This document shows, one piece after another, positions 33,633-44,538 of a stretch of DNA of 64,000 nucleotides. Within the stretch, counting starts at the first letter, position 1. Each line of letters begins with the position of its first letter. The stretch lies in the NCBI RefSeq assembly GCF_950295315.1, contig NC_080171.1, forward strand, positions 28,588,682-28,652,681. Direction: 5' to 3'. The translations under genes and the position numbers were made by a program. Source of the stretch: Erinaceus europaeus. Taxonomy: Eukaryota > Chordata > Mammalia > Eulipotyphla > Erinaceidae. The notes beneath the pieces are model-generated. The model had not been told where the DNA came from, ran no database searches, and was given only the letters and a program-made list of their open reading frames with translations.

Positions 33633-36283
33633 GGGGAGTAGGCCATGGCACACCTGGTTAAGTAAACACATTACTATGTGAAAGGACCCCTCCCCTGCTT
33701 GGGGGGAGGAGTTTCATGAGTGGTGAAACAGTACTGCAGGTGTCTCTCTGCCTCTCTCCCTCTTTATCTCCCCCTTCCCCTTATAATTTCTCTGTATCCT
33801 ATTAAATGAAGAAGAAAAGGAGGAGGGGAAGAGAAGGAAAAATGGCCACTGGAAGCAGTGGATTCCTGGTTGTGCAGGCACCAAGCCCCAGCAATAATCC
33901 TGGTAGAAGAAAAAAAAAAATTGGGAGGGGTTTCCTGGGGAGCCTGGGAAGGACATGCAGCCACTTGGCTGGAGATATGAGAGTGTGCAGGGGCCCCATG
34001 AGGGGGAAAGGGTGCTGGTATTAGAGAGGAGCCTCCTGCTTCTCAGTCTGCCCATGCCCAGGGTATCATCCTCAAAGGTAATGCCCAGAGTCAGTGCAGG
34101 AACTAGTCCAGGAGTGCCTGGTGGGGCCTTGCCAGGATTTGCACCTGGTAGCCATGGGCGTCCAGCCAGTCCCAGTGAGCAGGCCAAGTTCATGTTCCAA
34201 CTTGCCAGCCAGAGGCTGGAGTTGTGGGGCAAGGCCAAGGGAGGGTGCAGCAGGATGGGGCAGGAAAAATTCAGGCAGGGGAGATGGGAGAATATTGGGG
34301 ATACCTAGGCCTGGTCTGAATGGCCAAGTTCACTGGCAGTATCCACCCACTCCCTCTGGTGACAGCATGGTAACATCTCATGGGATGAACACTTCCCCCC
34401 TGCCCCCCAATCTGGGCTTAAGCTAGCAGCCTGCAGAGATGCTCAAACCAGGACAGGAAGGAAGACCTGCATGGAAGGGGTAGTGGTGGTTCTAGGAAAG
34501 CTTGCTTTTCCTGGGAGCTGGGAGAACATGGAATGCCCCTCATCTGGAACTCTGCCTACAGAGGTGACAATGAGCATGGGGCCTGAGGTCATAGAGGAGT
34601 CAGCACCAGCACCCCACAGCAGGCCTTCAGGGGTGTGGTAACCAAGTACTGAGGCAGAGAAGGGCTGGACCCCACGTCTTTGGCCTCCAAACCCACCCCA
34701 CACTGTTTCTTACTGAGTGCAACCATGCAGATGGAGCTGGCCCTGTAGTCAAACCCCCACCCTATGGGAACAGAGAGGGGCAGGGGGAGCCCCCACCCTG
34801 GGGTCTACTGCTGAATCAGTAGACCAGGAATGATGGGGGCCATGCAGCTTCATGCAGTCATGGAGCTGGAAGGTCAGGGCCAAAGTTGGGTTGGGGGAGG
34901 TGTCCAGCTGGCAGGGTTGGGGGTGGCACAAAGTCCAGCAGCTGGCTGGGTGGAAGCAGCACCTGGAGGCACAGACGCAGGCTGAATGGGCTGAGGGGCC
35001 TGGAGTTCCCCTGGGAGCCAGCCCTGCCCTCCAGCTATAAATGCAGGTTCTGTTCCTTGAGTGGGCCTGAGGGGCTTGGGCAAACAGTCAACCATTCAGC
35101 CTTCTTCTGGCCCTGCCAAGGAGACTGGAAGCCAGGCCAGTAGCCAGTGGCTATGGCTGGGGTCACAACAGTAACCCCCCCCCCACACACACACACACAG
35201 GTGACAACCCTGTAGACCCCCACCCACTATCCCATGCCCTTCCTGACCTCAGACAGGTGGTGGGGTGATGCGGTTCTCGGCCAAACTGAGGACCAGAGAA
35301 GGCAACAAAAGCCCCTCACCAGCTCTGGGACCCTCTCTGATTTCACTGGCGTGTGGGGGAGGGGCCTGCCTCCGACAGAGCAGCCACGGGGGGGGGGGGT
35401 GGCTGGTGTGGGGACAGTCTTACAGGCCTCCACAAACAACCCGGCAAGAGTGCCAGAGCCCAGCCCATGTTTGGTACAGGAGAGGTTCCTGTCGGGACTT
35501 GGGGAGTCACCCATCAGATGCACGGCCCTGATGGCCTCACGCTGTGGCAAGGAGAGCTGGCCTGTCCCCTGAGCATACCGTGACCAGTTCCAGGCTGGCG
35601 ACGGGGGTTCCAGGCTCCGGAGCCCAGGACAAGCCTCCCCGTCGGCGTCCCTCCTTGTCCCCCGCGGGCATCACGTCTCAAGCAGCGGGTGGCCAGAACT
35701 CACCCGCGTCCGCGCCCTGGCTCCGCTTCAGCGCCGCGCCTTGGGGCCTCTCGGGCTCTGCTGGCCCCGGGGCTGCCCCTGCTGGGCCGCACAGCCTCTC
35801 CAAACTCCGTGCCGCGCCGCCGGGGCCGGCCGGCTGGGGCCGCGAACCAGGGGGCAGGGCCTTCCTCTCCAGGACTGTGCGCGGCTCATCTGCCGGTGCG
35901 AACAGCAGGCGATGCGGTGGCGGCGGCGGCGGCGGGTCCCCGGGCCGCGCTGGGCCGCGCACCGAGCCCCGCGGGCCGCAGTCGGCGCTCAGCAGCGAGG
36001 TGCGCAGGCCCGCCACGAAGCGCTCGAAGGTCAGGTAGCCGCTGGCCGGAGCCACCTGGCGCAGCCCCTCGAGCACGCCTCGGGGCAGCTCGCGCGCGTC
36101 GGCGCCCTGCCAGCGGGACTCGATTTCCCGCAGGTGCACATATCCGCGGCGCCGGTCGTCCAGGATGTCGAAGAGGGTGCGCAGGCTCTGCAGGAAGGCG
36201 CGTGGCAGCCCCTCAGTGCCCAGCGTGGCGGCGGCGGCGGCGGCTGGCCCACGGCCCGGCTCGGTCATCGCGACTCCGGCCAT
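30356..36283 (-). CDS. SAPCD2: SAPCD2, suppressor APC domain-containing protein 2
   Basis: Cell-cycle-linked protein (also p42.3 or C9orf140), reported to act in spindle orientation and cell polarity. Six coding exons with matching phases: 35704-36283, 32993-33105, 31165-31311, 30808-30915, 30578-30700, 30356-30484, giving 399 residues (human about 394). Exon 1 carries the conserved SAPC region (LPRAFLQSLRTLFDILDDRR, SGYLTFERFVAGLRTSLLS) and a proline-rich stretch. Exons 3, 5 and 6 encode coiled coil rich in Q, E, K and L (QMKELEQEKEVLLQGLEMM; MLKEQNRLLTQ; LEQEKSALIKQLFEARALS). The chain ends GPLDSTFI as in human. I chose the Met at 36283 (MAGVAMTEPG) by homology; an in-frame Met 12 codons earlier would add MDEATQPSRRAS. 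Exon 2 begins at an ATAG acceptor (33107-33106), set by alignment to the human residues CRALEADSGDA. Introns 1 and 2 hold SINEs. No disabling change is seen. Confidence 0.92.
30486..30522. repeat. (GGCA)n microsatellite at a splice acceptor
   Basis: Interrupted CCTG/GGCA tetranucleotide repeat forming the pyrimidine tract of the SAPCD2 exon 6 acceptor (gene strand CCTGCCTGCCCAG). Confidence 0.9.
31677..31845 (+). repeat. Older tRNA-related SINE
   Basis: Diverged head 'gcgacatagctcacttggat' with a B-box-like 'gttcaagccc', in SAPCD2 intron 2. A type-3 tail fragment follows at 31856-31908. Confidence 0.55.
31914..32065 (+). repeat. Type-4 SINE
   Basis: Sense copy in SAPCD2 intron 2, so antisense to the gene. 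Confidence 0.85.
32091..32218 (+). repeat. Type-3 SINE
   Basis: Sense copy, slightly shortened in the middle. Confidence 0.8.
32219..32620 (+). repeat. Type-4-like SINE split by another type-4 SINE
   Basis: Head at 32219-32262, body and (TCC)n/(TAAA)n tail at 32437-32620. 'aagcattgcat' is duplicated at the break. Confidence 0.7.
32268..32436 (-). repeat. Type-4 SINE, nested
   Basis: Antisense copy inside the previous element. Confidence 0.8.
33575..33631. repeat. (TG)n microsatellite
   Basis: About 27 TG units in SAPCD2 intron 1, immediately left of a SINE head. Confidence 0.95.
33631..33919 (+). repeat. Type-1/2 SINE with extra 3' module
   Basis: Sense copy in SAPCD2 intron 1. The module 'caccaagccccagcaataat' precedes its final A-run. 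Confidence 0.75.
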
Positions 36284-36660
36284 GGACGCTCGTCGACTGG
36301 GCTGGGTCGCCTCGTCCACCCGGGTACCGCCCCAGCGCAGCCGGCAGCAGGGACAGCAAAAACACCGGCAGCCGCGACAATAGCAGCTACTTTTTGAATG
36401 GGCCTCCTCGTGGCGTCAGCCCTCATTAGCATCCGCGTGCCCATTGGTCCAGGCGAGACAGTCTCCACTCTGATTGGCTGAAAGGCTCCCAGCCCGGGTT
36501 TGATTTTCCTGCCTAGGGGAGGGTGCGGAGGTAGCTCCTCACACTCAGCCCAGCCCAGCCCCAAGGGGCGGGACTGGCGCGGGGCGGGACCCCCAACTCC
36601 GCATCCCCACCCGGAGAGGATACATTCTGCTGCCCCACCAGGTACACCGCAAGCCTCTCT
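35560..36660 (-). promoter_or_regulatory. SAPCD2: SAPCD2 CpG-island promoter with two CCAAT boxes and a CHR-like site
   Basis: CpG-rich block over exon 1 and its upstream side. On the gene strand there are CCAAT boxes at 36473-36477 and 36443-36447, 30 bp apart, followed by TTCAAA (36398-36393), the complement of the CHR motif TTTGAA. No TATA box. This layout is typical of G2/M genes controlled by NF-Y and MuvB complexes; control of this gene by them is inferred. Confidence 0.55.
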
Positions 36661-38060
36661 CGTGCCCTTAAAGAAACCCTGCCGCAGATGGGCTCACGGG
36701 GTCGGATGGGGTCTAAACTCTAGGGATGCACCTCACTGAAGGCCCCTGACACCAGCGCTGCAGCTCTATGGCCCCAAGAGGATTGTGGGCTCCAGTTGGG
36801 CGCTTACCCTTACAGAGGCCTCTCTGTCCCTACTGCCGCTAGCTCCTCCCCTGGCCTCCCGGGACACCTGGCCTTTCCTGCCGACTTCAGGACAAAGCCA
36901 CCTTTTCCTGTGTCCTCAGATCCCCCACTTGATGGCCAGCCTCCTTCCCTGCCTCCAGCAATTCCTAGGTTCTCTGTCTCAGCCCCTTTCTTGGCTGCAC
37001 ACCTCAGTTTGGCCAAGCAGCCCTCTATCTCCCTGGGATCCCACTTCCTGTCTGGCTTCTAGACCCCAGTCCATCTGGCGGAGCTGGGAGGGAACCAGGA
37101 CTTAGCGTGCAGCCTAGCTGTGAAGCCAGGCCTCATGAGTGGGGCCCTCCCAAAGCTCTCTGCCTGGTATACCGACTGTCTTCTGGACATACTCTTAGCC
37201 CAGTGGTCTCCCCGGAAGTTTCTATGGGTGCTTTGTTACTGAGCTTTACCCTTCTAGCTCTGATTTCCTAGAAAACTGTCTATTTTTAGGTATAAGAATG
37301 CAGCAGAGTCACCAAACACCCTTCAAGAGAGCTCCCCACAACTGCCTGCATTGCACAGGACTCCTCTTGGGTGAACCCGTGCCCCTGTGTCCTTGGGCCC
37401 CAAGTTATCTTAAGCTTGAGACATTAAGGGCAACTACTATGCTGTCCTGGTATACTTACCTCCCAGGATTATGGCCTCAAATCAGGATCTTTTGTAGTAA
37501 GGAATTGGGGGTGTGGGTGGGGCGAAGCATGTATGTTGAGGAAAATTGTGAGCCTGGAGTCACCTCCATGAAGTCTGGCACTTCCTTGCCTTCCCATTGA
37601 GTGGCAGAACCAAAATAGAGATTAAAAAAAAAAAAATTACAGAACTGGTCAAAGTTCCAGAACAGCCTTCAAGTCACTTGCTCTTCAGTTTATTTAGTTT
37701 ATTTCCCCTTCCTGTTTTGCTTCTAGCACATAGATCCCCAGTATTCTCTTGCCTCTGGGCAGAGAAGCCTAATTTTGCATGATCACTGGACATCCTTCAA
37801 AACTCCACTTGGCTTACTAGTCTACTATGGTTAGAGAGAGACTGCCTTCAAAGCACTGCTCCTAGCTTGGGCGGTTGTCTCCCCACCCCTGCTCTTTGGG
37901 AGCAGGACAAGTTTCCCCCAAGGCCTAGTGTTGGCCTGCTCCACAGTGAATGCTTGATGTACTCTGGTTCAGGGGAAACCTCATCCTGGAGGTCACAGTG
38001 GACAAATCACCCTTGAGTGGGATACCAACTAGAGTGGAGACATTTTCTTTCTTTTTAAAA
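36661..38060. other. Unique sequence upstream of SAPCD2
   Basis: No SINE, exon or RNA gene recognised. Short frames on the top strand have no known similarity. Confidence 0.4.
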
Positions 38061-38068
38061 TTATTTTA

Positions 38069-38335
38069 GGGAGTCCGGTGGTAGCGCAGCAGGTTAAGCA
38101 CACATGGCGCAAAGCACAAGGACCAGCCTAAGGATGCCAGTTCAAGCCCCCAGCTCCCCACCTGCGGGGGAATCGCTTCACAGGCGGTGAAACAGGTCTG
38201 CAGGTGTCTATCTTTCTCTCCCCCTCTCTGTCTTCCCCTCCCCTCTCCATTTCTCTCTGTCCTATCCAACAACGGCAACATCAATAAAACAACAAGGACA
38301 AGAAAAGGGGGAAGAAGCAAAAATTAAAAAATATA
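38069..38335 (+). repeat. Type-1 SINE
   Basis: Full-length sense copy near the family pattern. Confidence 0.88.
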
Positions 38336-38359
38336 TATTTAAAAAATTCTTTCTTTTCA

Positions 38360-38514
38360 TTTTTTAAGAGATTTTATTTATTTATTCATGAGAAAGATAG
38401 GAGGAGAGAGAAAGAACCAGACATCACTCTGGCACATGTGCTGCCAGGGATCAAACTCAGGACCTCATGCTTGAGAGTCCAAAGCCTTATCACTGCGCCA
38501 CCTACCGGACCACC
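38360..38514 (-). repeat. Type-4 SINE
   Basis: Antisense, directly right of the preceding type-1 tail. Confidence 0.85.
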
Positions 38515-38527
38515 TTTTTTTTTTCCA

Positions 38528-38734
38528 TTTTTTTTATTATCTTTATTTATTGGATAGAGACAGCCAGAAACTGAGGGGAAGGGGGAAGTAGAGAGAGAGA
38601 GGAATAGAGAGAAACCTGCACTACTGCTTCACAAGTGGTGAAGCCAGTGGGGACTGGGGGGCTTGAACCCAGGTCCTTGGGTCCTTGGGCATTGTAACAC
38701 ATGCACTCAGCCAGCTGTGCCACCGCCCACCCCA
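38528..38734 (-). repeat. Type-2 SINE
   Basis: Antisense with a local duplication 'ggtccttggg'. Confidence 0.82.
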
Positions 38735-38829
38735 AGACACTTTCTCATCTGAGGAACTGGGAGGCCAGGGGACAGTTCTGTGGGTTTTTTTGTTTGTTTG
38801 TTTGTTTTGTTTTTTTCCTGTTTCTTTTC

Positions 38830-39075
38830 TTTTTGTCTCCAGGATTATTGCTGGGGCTCAGTGCCTGCACTATGAATCCACTGCTCCTGGAGGCCATTTT
38901 TTCCCTTTTGTTGCCCTTGTTGTTTATTGTTGTTGTTGTTATTATTATTATTATTGTTGCTATTGATGTCTTTACTGTTGACTAGGACAGAGAGAAATGG
39001 AGAGAGGACAGGAAGCCAGAAAGGGGGAGACAAAGACACTTGCAGACCTGCCTCACCACCTGTGAAGCGACTCCA
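38830..39075 (-). repeat. Type-1 SINE with 3' module, head missing
   Basis: Antisense. The module is at 38840-38898 and the copy is cut after 'cctgtgaagcgactcc'. Confidence 0.8.
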
Positions 39076-39251
39076 CAGAATTCCCTCCACCAGATCTCCA
39101 TATCCCATCCCTCCCCTGGTAGCTTTATTATACTATCTACCATTATACTACCTACCCCTACCCTTCTGACTATCTCTATCTGCTCAGAGCAGTGAAGCCC
39201 TGGTGATGAAAAACAAACAAAACGAGACACACAAAAACCGAAGGAGGGGCG

Positions 39252-39379
39252 GAGGGTAGATAGCATAATGGTTATGCAAACAGACTCTCATGCTTGAGAC
39301 TCCAAAGTCCCAGGTTTAATCCCCTGCACCACCATAAGCCAGAGCTGAACAGTGCTCTGGTTAAAAAGAAAAAAAAATC
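39252..39379 (+). repeat. Type-3 SINE
   Basis: Near-consensus sense copy. Confidence 0.85.
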
Positions 39380-39442
39380 AGAAGGAGGAGGAGAAAGATG
39401 ATCAGTGCCAGCTCTAAGTATGGAAGATGGGGTGTTCTTTCC

Positions 39443-39651
39443 CTCTTTTTTATTGTCTTTATTTATTTATTGGATAGAGACAGCCAGAAATTGAGAGGGA
39501 AGAGGAGCTAGAGACAGAGAGACACCTGTAGCTCTGCTCCACCTCACCACTTGCAAAGCTTCCCCCCTGCAGATGGGGACTGGGGGCTTGAACCTGGGTC
39601 CTTGTGTATTGTAACCTCTGCACTCAACGAGGTATGCCACCACCCAACCCC
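39443..39651 (-). repeat. Type-2 SINE
   Basis: Antisense, full length. 'ggggtgttctttcc' occurs on both sides (39429-39442, 39653-39666) and is its TSD. Confidence 0.88.
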
Positions 39652-39774
39652 TGGGGTGTTCTTTCCTAACCTAAACTTTGTGCCCTTTTTTTTTATCCAG
39701 ACTTGATGTTCCCAGAGGGCTCCCCAGAGAGCCCTTGTCTGGTGAGTCCTACCATTGTGGTTATTATGTTGTTG

Positions 39775-39922
39775 TTTTTTTAATATTTTATTTATCCATG
39801 AGAAAGATAGGAGGAGAGAGAAAGAACCAGACTTCACTCTGGTACATTTGCTGCCAGGGATCGAACTCAGGACCTGATGCTTGAGAGTCAGTGGTTTATC
39901 CACTGCACCATCCCCTAGACCA
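39775..39922 (-). repeat. Type-4 SINE
   Basis: Antisense. 'ggttattatgtt' on both sides (39759-39770, 39925-39936) looks like its TSD. Confidence 0.87.
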
Positions 39923-39936
39923 GGTGGTTATTATGT

Positions 39937-40844
39937 TTTACTCTTGCCTGGAGTTCCTGAGCCCCTCCTACCATCTTCACCCCACCCTCACTAGATTCCT
40001 AGTACTGTCCAGAGAAGGAAGAACAGGTACTCCCTGGGTCTGTCCCATGGCCACCAGACTCCTCTCCTGCAGTGACAACCACAGACCCATGCCAGCCCCA
40101 GACCTCTGATCCTCGAACCCATAGTAAGGAGGCCTTGGAACAAGTGGAAAGTGACTTCTTGGCCAGAAGCCCGTAAGTGGCAGTGGATTCAGGAGTTGCC
40201 TCACCTGAGGGGAGGGGCTCATAGGGTTTGCCCTTGGCATTCATGTTTTGACACCTGCTTCTAAAGTCATGTTAGTGGTGTGATGAGAGTCTGAGGACTC
40301 TGACCTGGGTGTGGAGCTCTGCTCCTGGGTCCCTTTTGCCTTGCAGGTGCTAGACCTCCAGCAGCTGCCCTCCTACTTTAGCAACTGGAGGGTGAGCACT
40401 GAGCTGATGTGACCTGGGAGGGGCTCCCTGAAGAGGTGAGTAGTGAGCAGAGAACTGGCAAAGTCACGCAGGACGTTATTATAATCTTCTGGGAAGGAGT
40501 ATTCTGGCAAGGAAGAACAGCAAGTGCAAAGGCCCCAAAGTAGGCCTAAGACCAGCTTTGGGAAGATAACTCCAACTAGGTGCCCAGGACCTTAGAGTGG
40601 GTCCAAGGATATGTGCCCTGGGGCTCCTGGTGGGACAGGGTGTGTGTATACCTGCCTGGAGAAGGCCTGGAGACATGTGACCTCTCATTTCAGGCCCTAA
40701 AACACCATTTGAATTTGTTCTAATCATGGGCACCTGCCAATTAATCGACTAACCAATTGCTTCATTTCATGAGAGAAAGAGACTCAGAGAGGCCAGATCA
40801 CCAATGTAGTGCCAAGATCTCCAACCTGGAGATCTCACAGCCTG
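39937..40844. other. Mostly unique sequence
   Basis: No exon or RNA gene recognised. Confidence 0.35.
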
Positions 40845-40990
40845 GGGAATTTAGTGGTGCAGTAGCTAGAGCTTTGAACTTAAAAGCATGAGATCCTGAG
40901 TTCAGTCCCTCATATCACACATGCCGGAGTGATGTTCTGGATTGATCTCTCTCTCTCTGTAATTAAAAACAAACAAACAAACAAACAGAA
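40845..40990 (+). repeat. Type-4 variant SINE
   Basis: Diverged head 'tagtggtgcagtagctagag' and an (ACAAAC)n tail. Confidence 0.65.
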
Positions 40991-41204
40991 ACAGTGCTTG
41001 TGTCCTCGTGCACTGCATCCTGCATTCTGCTGCTGACCTACTGTATTGCTTTTAGGTTTTTTTTTTTTCATTTTAAACAAAAAAAAAAAGAGAGAGAAAG
41101 CTCGAAAAACTTCCACTATATACATAAATTAACCAATAAATCCCCAAACTATTGCTATATGTGAAGCAGAAAGAAAATACTACTACAAATTTCTGGGGGG
41201 GAAA

Positions 41205-41280
41205 ATATTTTCTTGGTGTATTGTGGAACCAAGGCCTCGCACATGCCTGATTTCATGGCACGGGCCTGGGTTTTCACAGG

Positions 41281-41330
<50 letters not shown>

Positions 41331-41452
41331 GAGATATGCAATAACACTGGAGCTTCCTCCGGTGCCATAGCACATCCCATGTGGTGCTGGAGTTTGAACC
41401 CAGGCCTACATAGCAAGGCAATGTGCCTTACTCAGATAACTATCTTTCTGGC
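41205..41452 (-). repeat. Older SINE-like repeat with (GA)n
   Basis: A GA tract of about 45 bp at 41281-41327 sits inside a diverged antisense tRNA-like element. Confidence 0.5.
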
Positions 41453-41486
41453 TTTGGAAGAAATGTTTTTAAAAAATAAACATTGG

Positions 41487-41758
41487 TGGGAGTCGGGTGG
41501 TGGGTGCACACAGTTAAGCACATGTGGAGCAAAGCGCAAGGACCAGCATAAGGATCCCTGTTCGAGCCCCCGGTTCCCCACCTGCCAGGGAGTCACTTCA
41601 CAGGCAGTTAAGCAGGTCTGCAGGTGTCTGTCTTTCTCTCCCTCTCTCTGCCTTCCCCTCCTCTCTCCATTTCTCTCTGTCCTATCCAACAACAACATCA
41701 ATAACCACAACAATGTTAAACAAGGGCAACAAAAGGGAAAAATAAATAAATATTAAAA
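41487..41758 (+). repeat. Type-1 SINE, cluster member 1
   Basis: First of five same-strand type-1 copies. The junction before it reads 'aaaaaataaacattgg'. Confidence 0.88.
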
Positions 41759-41794
41759 AGTTAATATATAAATATATATATATATATAAACATT

Positions 41795-42055
41795 TGGTAA
41801 GCGCACATGGCAAAGCGTGAGGACCAGCATAAGGATCCCGGTTTGAGCCCCCGGCTCCCCACCTGCAGGGGAGCGCTTCACAGGCAGTGAAGCAGGTCTG
41901 CAGGTGTCTGTCTTTCTCTCCCCCTCTCTGTCTTCCCCTCCTCTCTCCATTTCTCTCTGTCCTATCCAACAATGACGACATCAGTAACAATCACAATAAT
42001 AACTACAACAATAAAACAACAAGGGCAACAAAAGGGAATAAATAAATAAATATTG
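41795..42055 (+). repeat. Type-1 SINE, cluster member 2
   Basis: Lacks the first part of its head and starts at 'taagcgcacatggcaaagcg'. Confidence 0.85.
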
Positions 42056-42085
42056 ATCAAATCTTTTTTTTTTAAATAAACATTG

Positions 42086-42376
42086 GGGAGTTGGGCGGTA
42101 GCACAGCAAGTTAAACACACGTAATGCAAAGTGCAAGGACCAGCATAAGGATCCTAGTTTGAGCCACTGGCTCCTCACCTGCAGGGGAGTCACTTCACAG
42201 GTGGTGAAGCAGGTCTGCAGGTGTCTATCTTTCTCTCCCCCTCTCTGTCTTCCCTATCTCTCTCCAGTTCTCTCTGTCCTATCCAACAATGACAACATCA
42301 ATAACAACAACAACAACAATAACTACAACAATAAAACAAGAGCAACAAAAGGGAATAAATAAGTAAATATTTAAAA
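42086..42376 (+). repeat. Type-1 SINE, cluster member 3
   Basis: Full length. 'aaataaacattggggag' marks the left junction. Confidence 0.88.
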
Positions 42377-42386
42377 TTTAAAATAA

Positions 42387-42670
42387 GGGAGTCCGGCACT
42401 AGCACAGAGAATTAAGCGCACATGGCGCAAAACCCAAGGACCAGCGTAAGGATCTCGGTTGGAGTCCCCAGGTCCCCACCTTTCAGGGGAGTCGCTTCAC
42501 AGGCGGTGAAGCAGGAATGCAGGTGTCTATCTTTCTCTCCTCCTCTCTGTCTTCTCCTCCTCTCTCCATTTCTCTCTGTCCTGTCCAACAACAATGACAT
42601 CAACAACAACAATAACTACAACAACAAAACAACAAGGGCAACAAAAAGGAATAATTAAATATTTTTTAAA
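42387..42670 (+). repeat. Type-1 SINE, cluster member 4
   Basis: Full length, starting in the A-rich tail of member 3. Confidence 0.88.
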
Positions 42671-42718
42671 AAATAAAATTTTAAATAAATAAATAAATGA
42701 ATAAACAAACAAACATTG

Positions 42719-43060
42719 TTGGGGGCAGGCGGTATGCAGCAGGTTAAGCACACCTGGTGCAAAGCTCAAGGACCAGCGTAAGAATCCCAGTACAAGCTCG
42801 GAGCTCCCCACCTGCAGGGGGGTTGCTTCACAAGCGGTTAAGCAAGTCTGCAGGTGTCTTTGTCACCCCCTCTCTGTCTTCCCGTCCTCTCTAGATTTCT
42901 CTCTGTCCTATCCAACGACAATGACAGCAATAACAACAATAACAACAACAAGGATAAACAAGGGCAACAAAAGGGAAAAGGTGGCCTCCAGGAGCAGTGG
43001 ATTCGTAGTGCAGCCACTGAGCCCCAGTGATAACCCTGGAGGCAAAAAAAACAACAACAT
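42719..43060 (+). repeat. Type-1 SINE with 3' module, cluster member 5
   Basis: Contains the clearest example of the 3' module (about 42980-43043, 'gattcgtagtgcagccactg'). Confidence 0.88.
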
Positions 43061-43067
43061 AGTCTCG

Positions 43068-43275
43068 GTGGCAGGTGGTGGCGCACCTGGTTGAGCGCAC
43101 ATGTTACAATGCACAAGGACCCAGGTTGGAGCCCCCAGTCCCCACCTGCAGGGGGAAAGCTTCACATGTGGTGAAGCAAGGCTGCAGGTGTTTCTCTGTC
43201 TCTCACCCTCCTATCCTTCCCTACCCTCTCGATTTCTGTCTCTATCCAGTAAATAAGTAAAGATAATTAAAAAAA
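43068..43275 (+). repeat. Type-2 SINE, end of cluster
   Basis: Near-consensus copy directly following member 5. Confidence 0.88.
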
Positions 43276-43399
43276 AAATTTTTTAATGAAGACTTAAAAG
43301 AAGAAGAAAAAAAAAAAGACTACAAAAAAAATAGTCTCTAATGGCTCACATGAACTCGTATGGTGTGGCCCTTACAGTTTCCATTTTATTTTATATTTA

Positions 43400-43513
43400 A
43401 TTATTCTGACCAGAGCACTGCTCAGCTCTGACTCATGGTGCGGGGGCTGAGCCTAGTATTTCAGCACCTTAGGCATGAAACCCTTTTTGCTTAACTGTTT
43501 GCTATCTCCCTAA
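43400..43513 (-). repeat. Type-3 SINE
   Basis: Antisense and diverged. Confidence 0.7.
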
Positions 43514-43837
43514 GTTATATTACTTTATAAAAAATTTCTTTATTGGGGGTTAATGTTTTACAGTCAACAGTAAATATAATAGTTTGCACATGAATAACAT
43601 TTTTCAGTTTTCCACATGATAGTACAATCCCCACTAGGTCCTCTGTCATCCTTTTCCAGGACCTGTACTCCCCCCCCCCCACTCACTCCAGAGCCTTTTA
43701 CTTTGGTGCAATACACCAACTCCAGTTCAGGTTCTACTTGTGTTTTCTCTTCTGATCTTGTTTTTCAACTTCTGCCTGAAAGTGAGATCATCCCATATTC
43801 ATCCTACTGTTTCTGACTTATTTCACTTAACATGATT

Positions 43838-44538
43838 TGTCAGGAAATTGTGAGGATGTGGTAGAGCCTGGCAGGGCTTGACCTGAGGAGTGTGTCTATC
43901 CTGTCAGTCTCTCTCTCTCTACCGAGAGGTTGTGCAAAGAGGGACAGGAATAACCCCAAACGTTTGCCCCATCTTATCAAACTCCCTGACTCACAAAGCA
44001 CCCTGAATTCCTGATATTATGGCCATTAGATAAAAAGAAAGGGGGAGATGTCGGAAATTGTGAGGATGTGGTTGAGCTTGGCAGGGCTTGACTTGAGGGG
44101 CCATCCATCTTCTCGTCTTATCAGACTTATTATCTACATAATCACTGTTTTGCCTGAAAGATCCCCACCCATTCCATTCTTTTGATGTGTCTTCTTTCTA
44201 CCCTCAAGACCCTCCTTGCCTGCAGGGTAATATTAATCCTAGTAGTTAAAGCCCTCACAACAGTTGCTAAGGAAGTTCCTACTTTTCCCAGCCCTTTTGC
44301 CTTTCTCCACCCCTTTCCTAGCCATTTCTGTTTACGGCTTGCCACTTCCAGGTCTGCCCTTTAAAAGCCTTGGCTCTCTGATCAATGAAGAATTGAATTG
44401 TCTCACCACCACGAGTCTGTTGCTGAGTCATCTCCCTCACGTCACTGAGTAAGTAGCAGGCCAGGCTGGCTCCGGTCACATTCTCTCCAACCCAGAGAGT
44501 ACGTGCCTGGGAAGAGGCATCCCCATGCTAGCCTGGCA
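43838..44538 (+). mobile_element. Deleted class II-like ERV inside the L1
   Basis: 701-bp insertion flanked by ATGATT (43832-43837 and 44539-44544), a 6-bp TSD. It starts with about 60 bp of 5' LTR (TGTCAGGAAATTGTGAGG). A short internal remnant and a polypurine tract (aaaaagaaagggggaga, ending 44048) follow. A 490-bp 3' LTR runs from 44049 (TGTCGGAAATTGTGAGG) to 44538. Most of the 5' LTR and all genes are lost. The LTR is unrelated to the one at 13.9 kb. Confidence 0.8.

Noticed and set aside
35689..36429. Top-strand frames of 218-246 codons opposite SAPCD2 exon 1
   Set aside because: Antisense shadows of a GC-rich exon. The bottom-strand frame matches SAPCD2 residue for residue.
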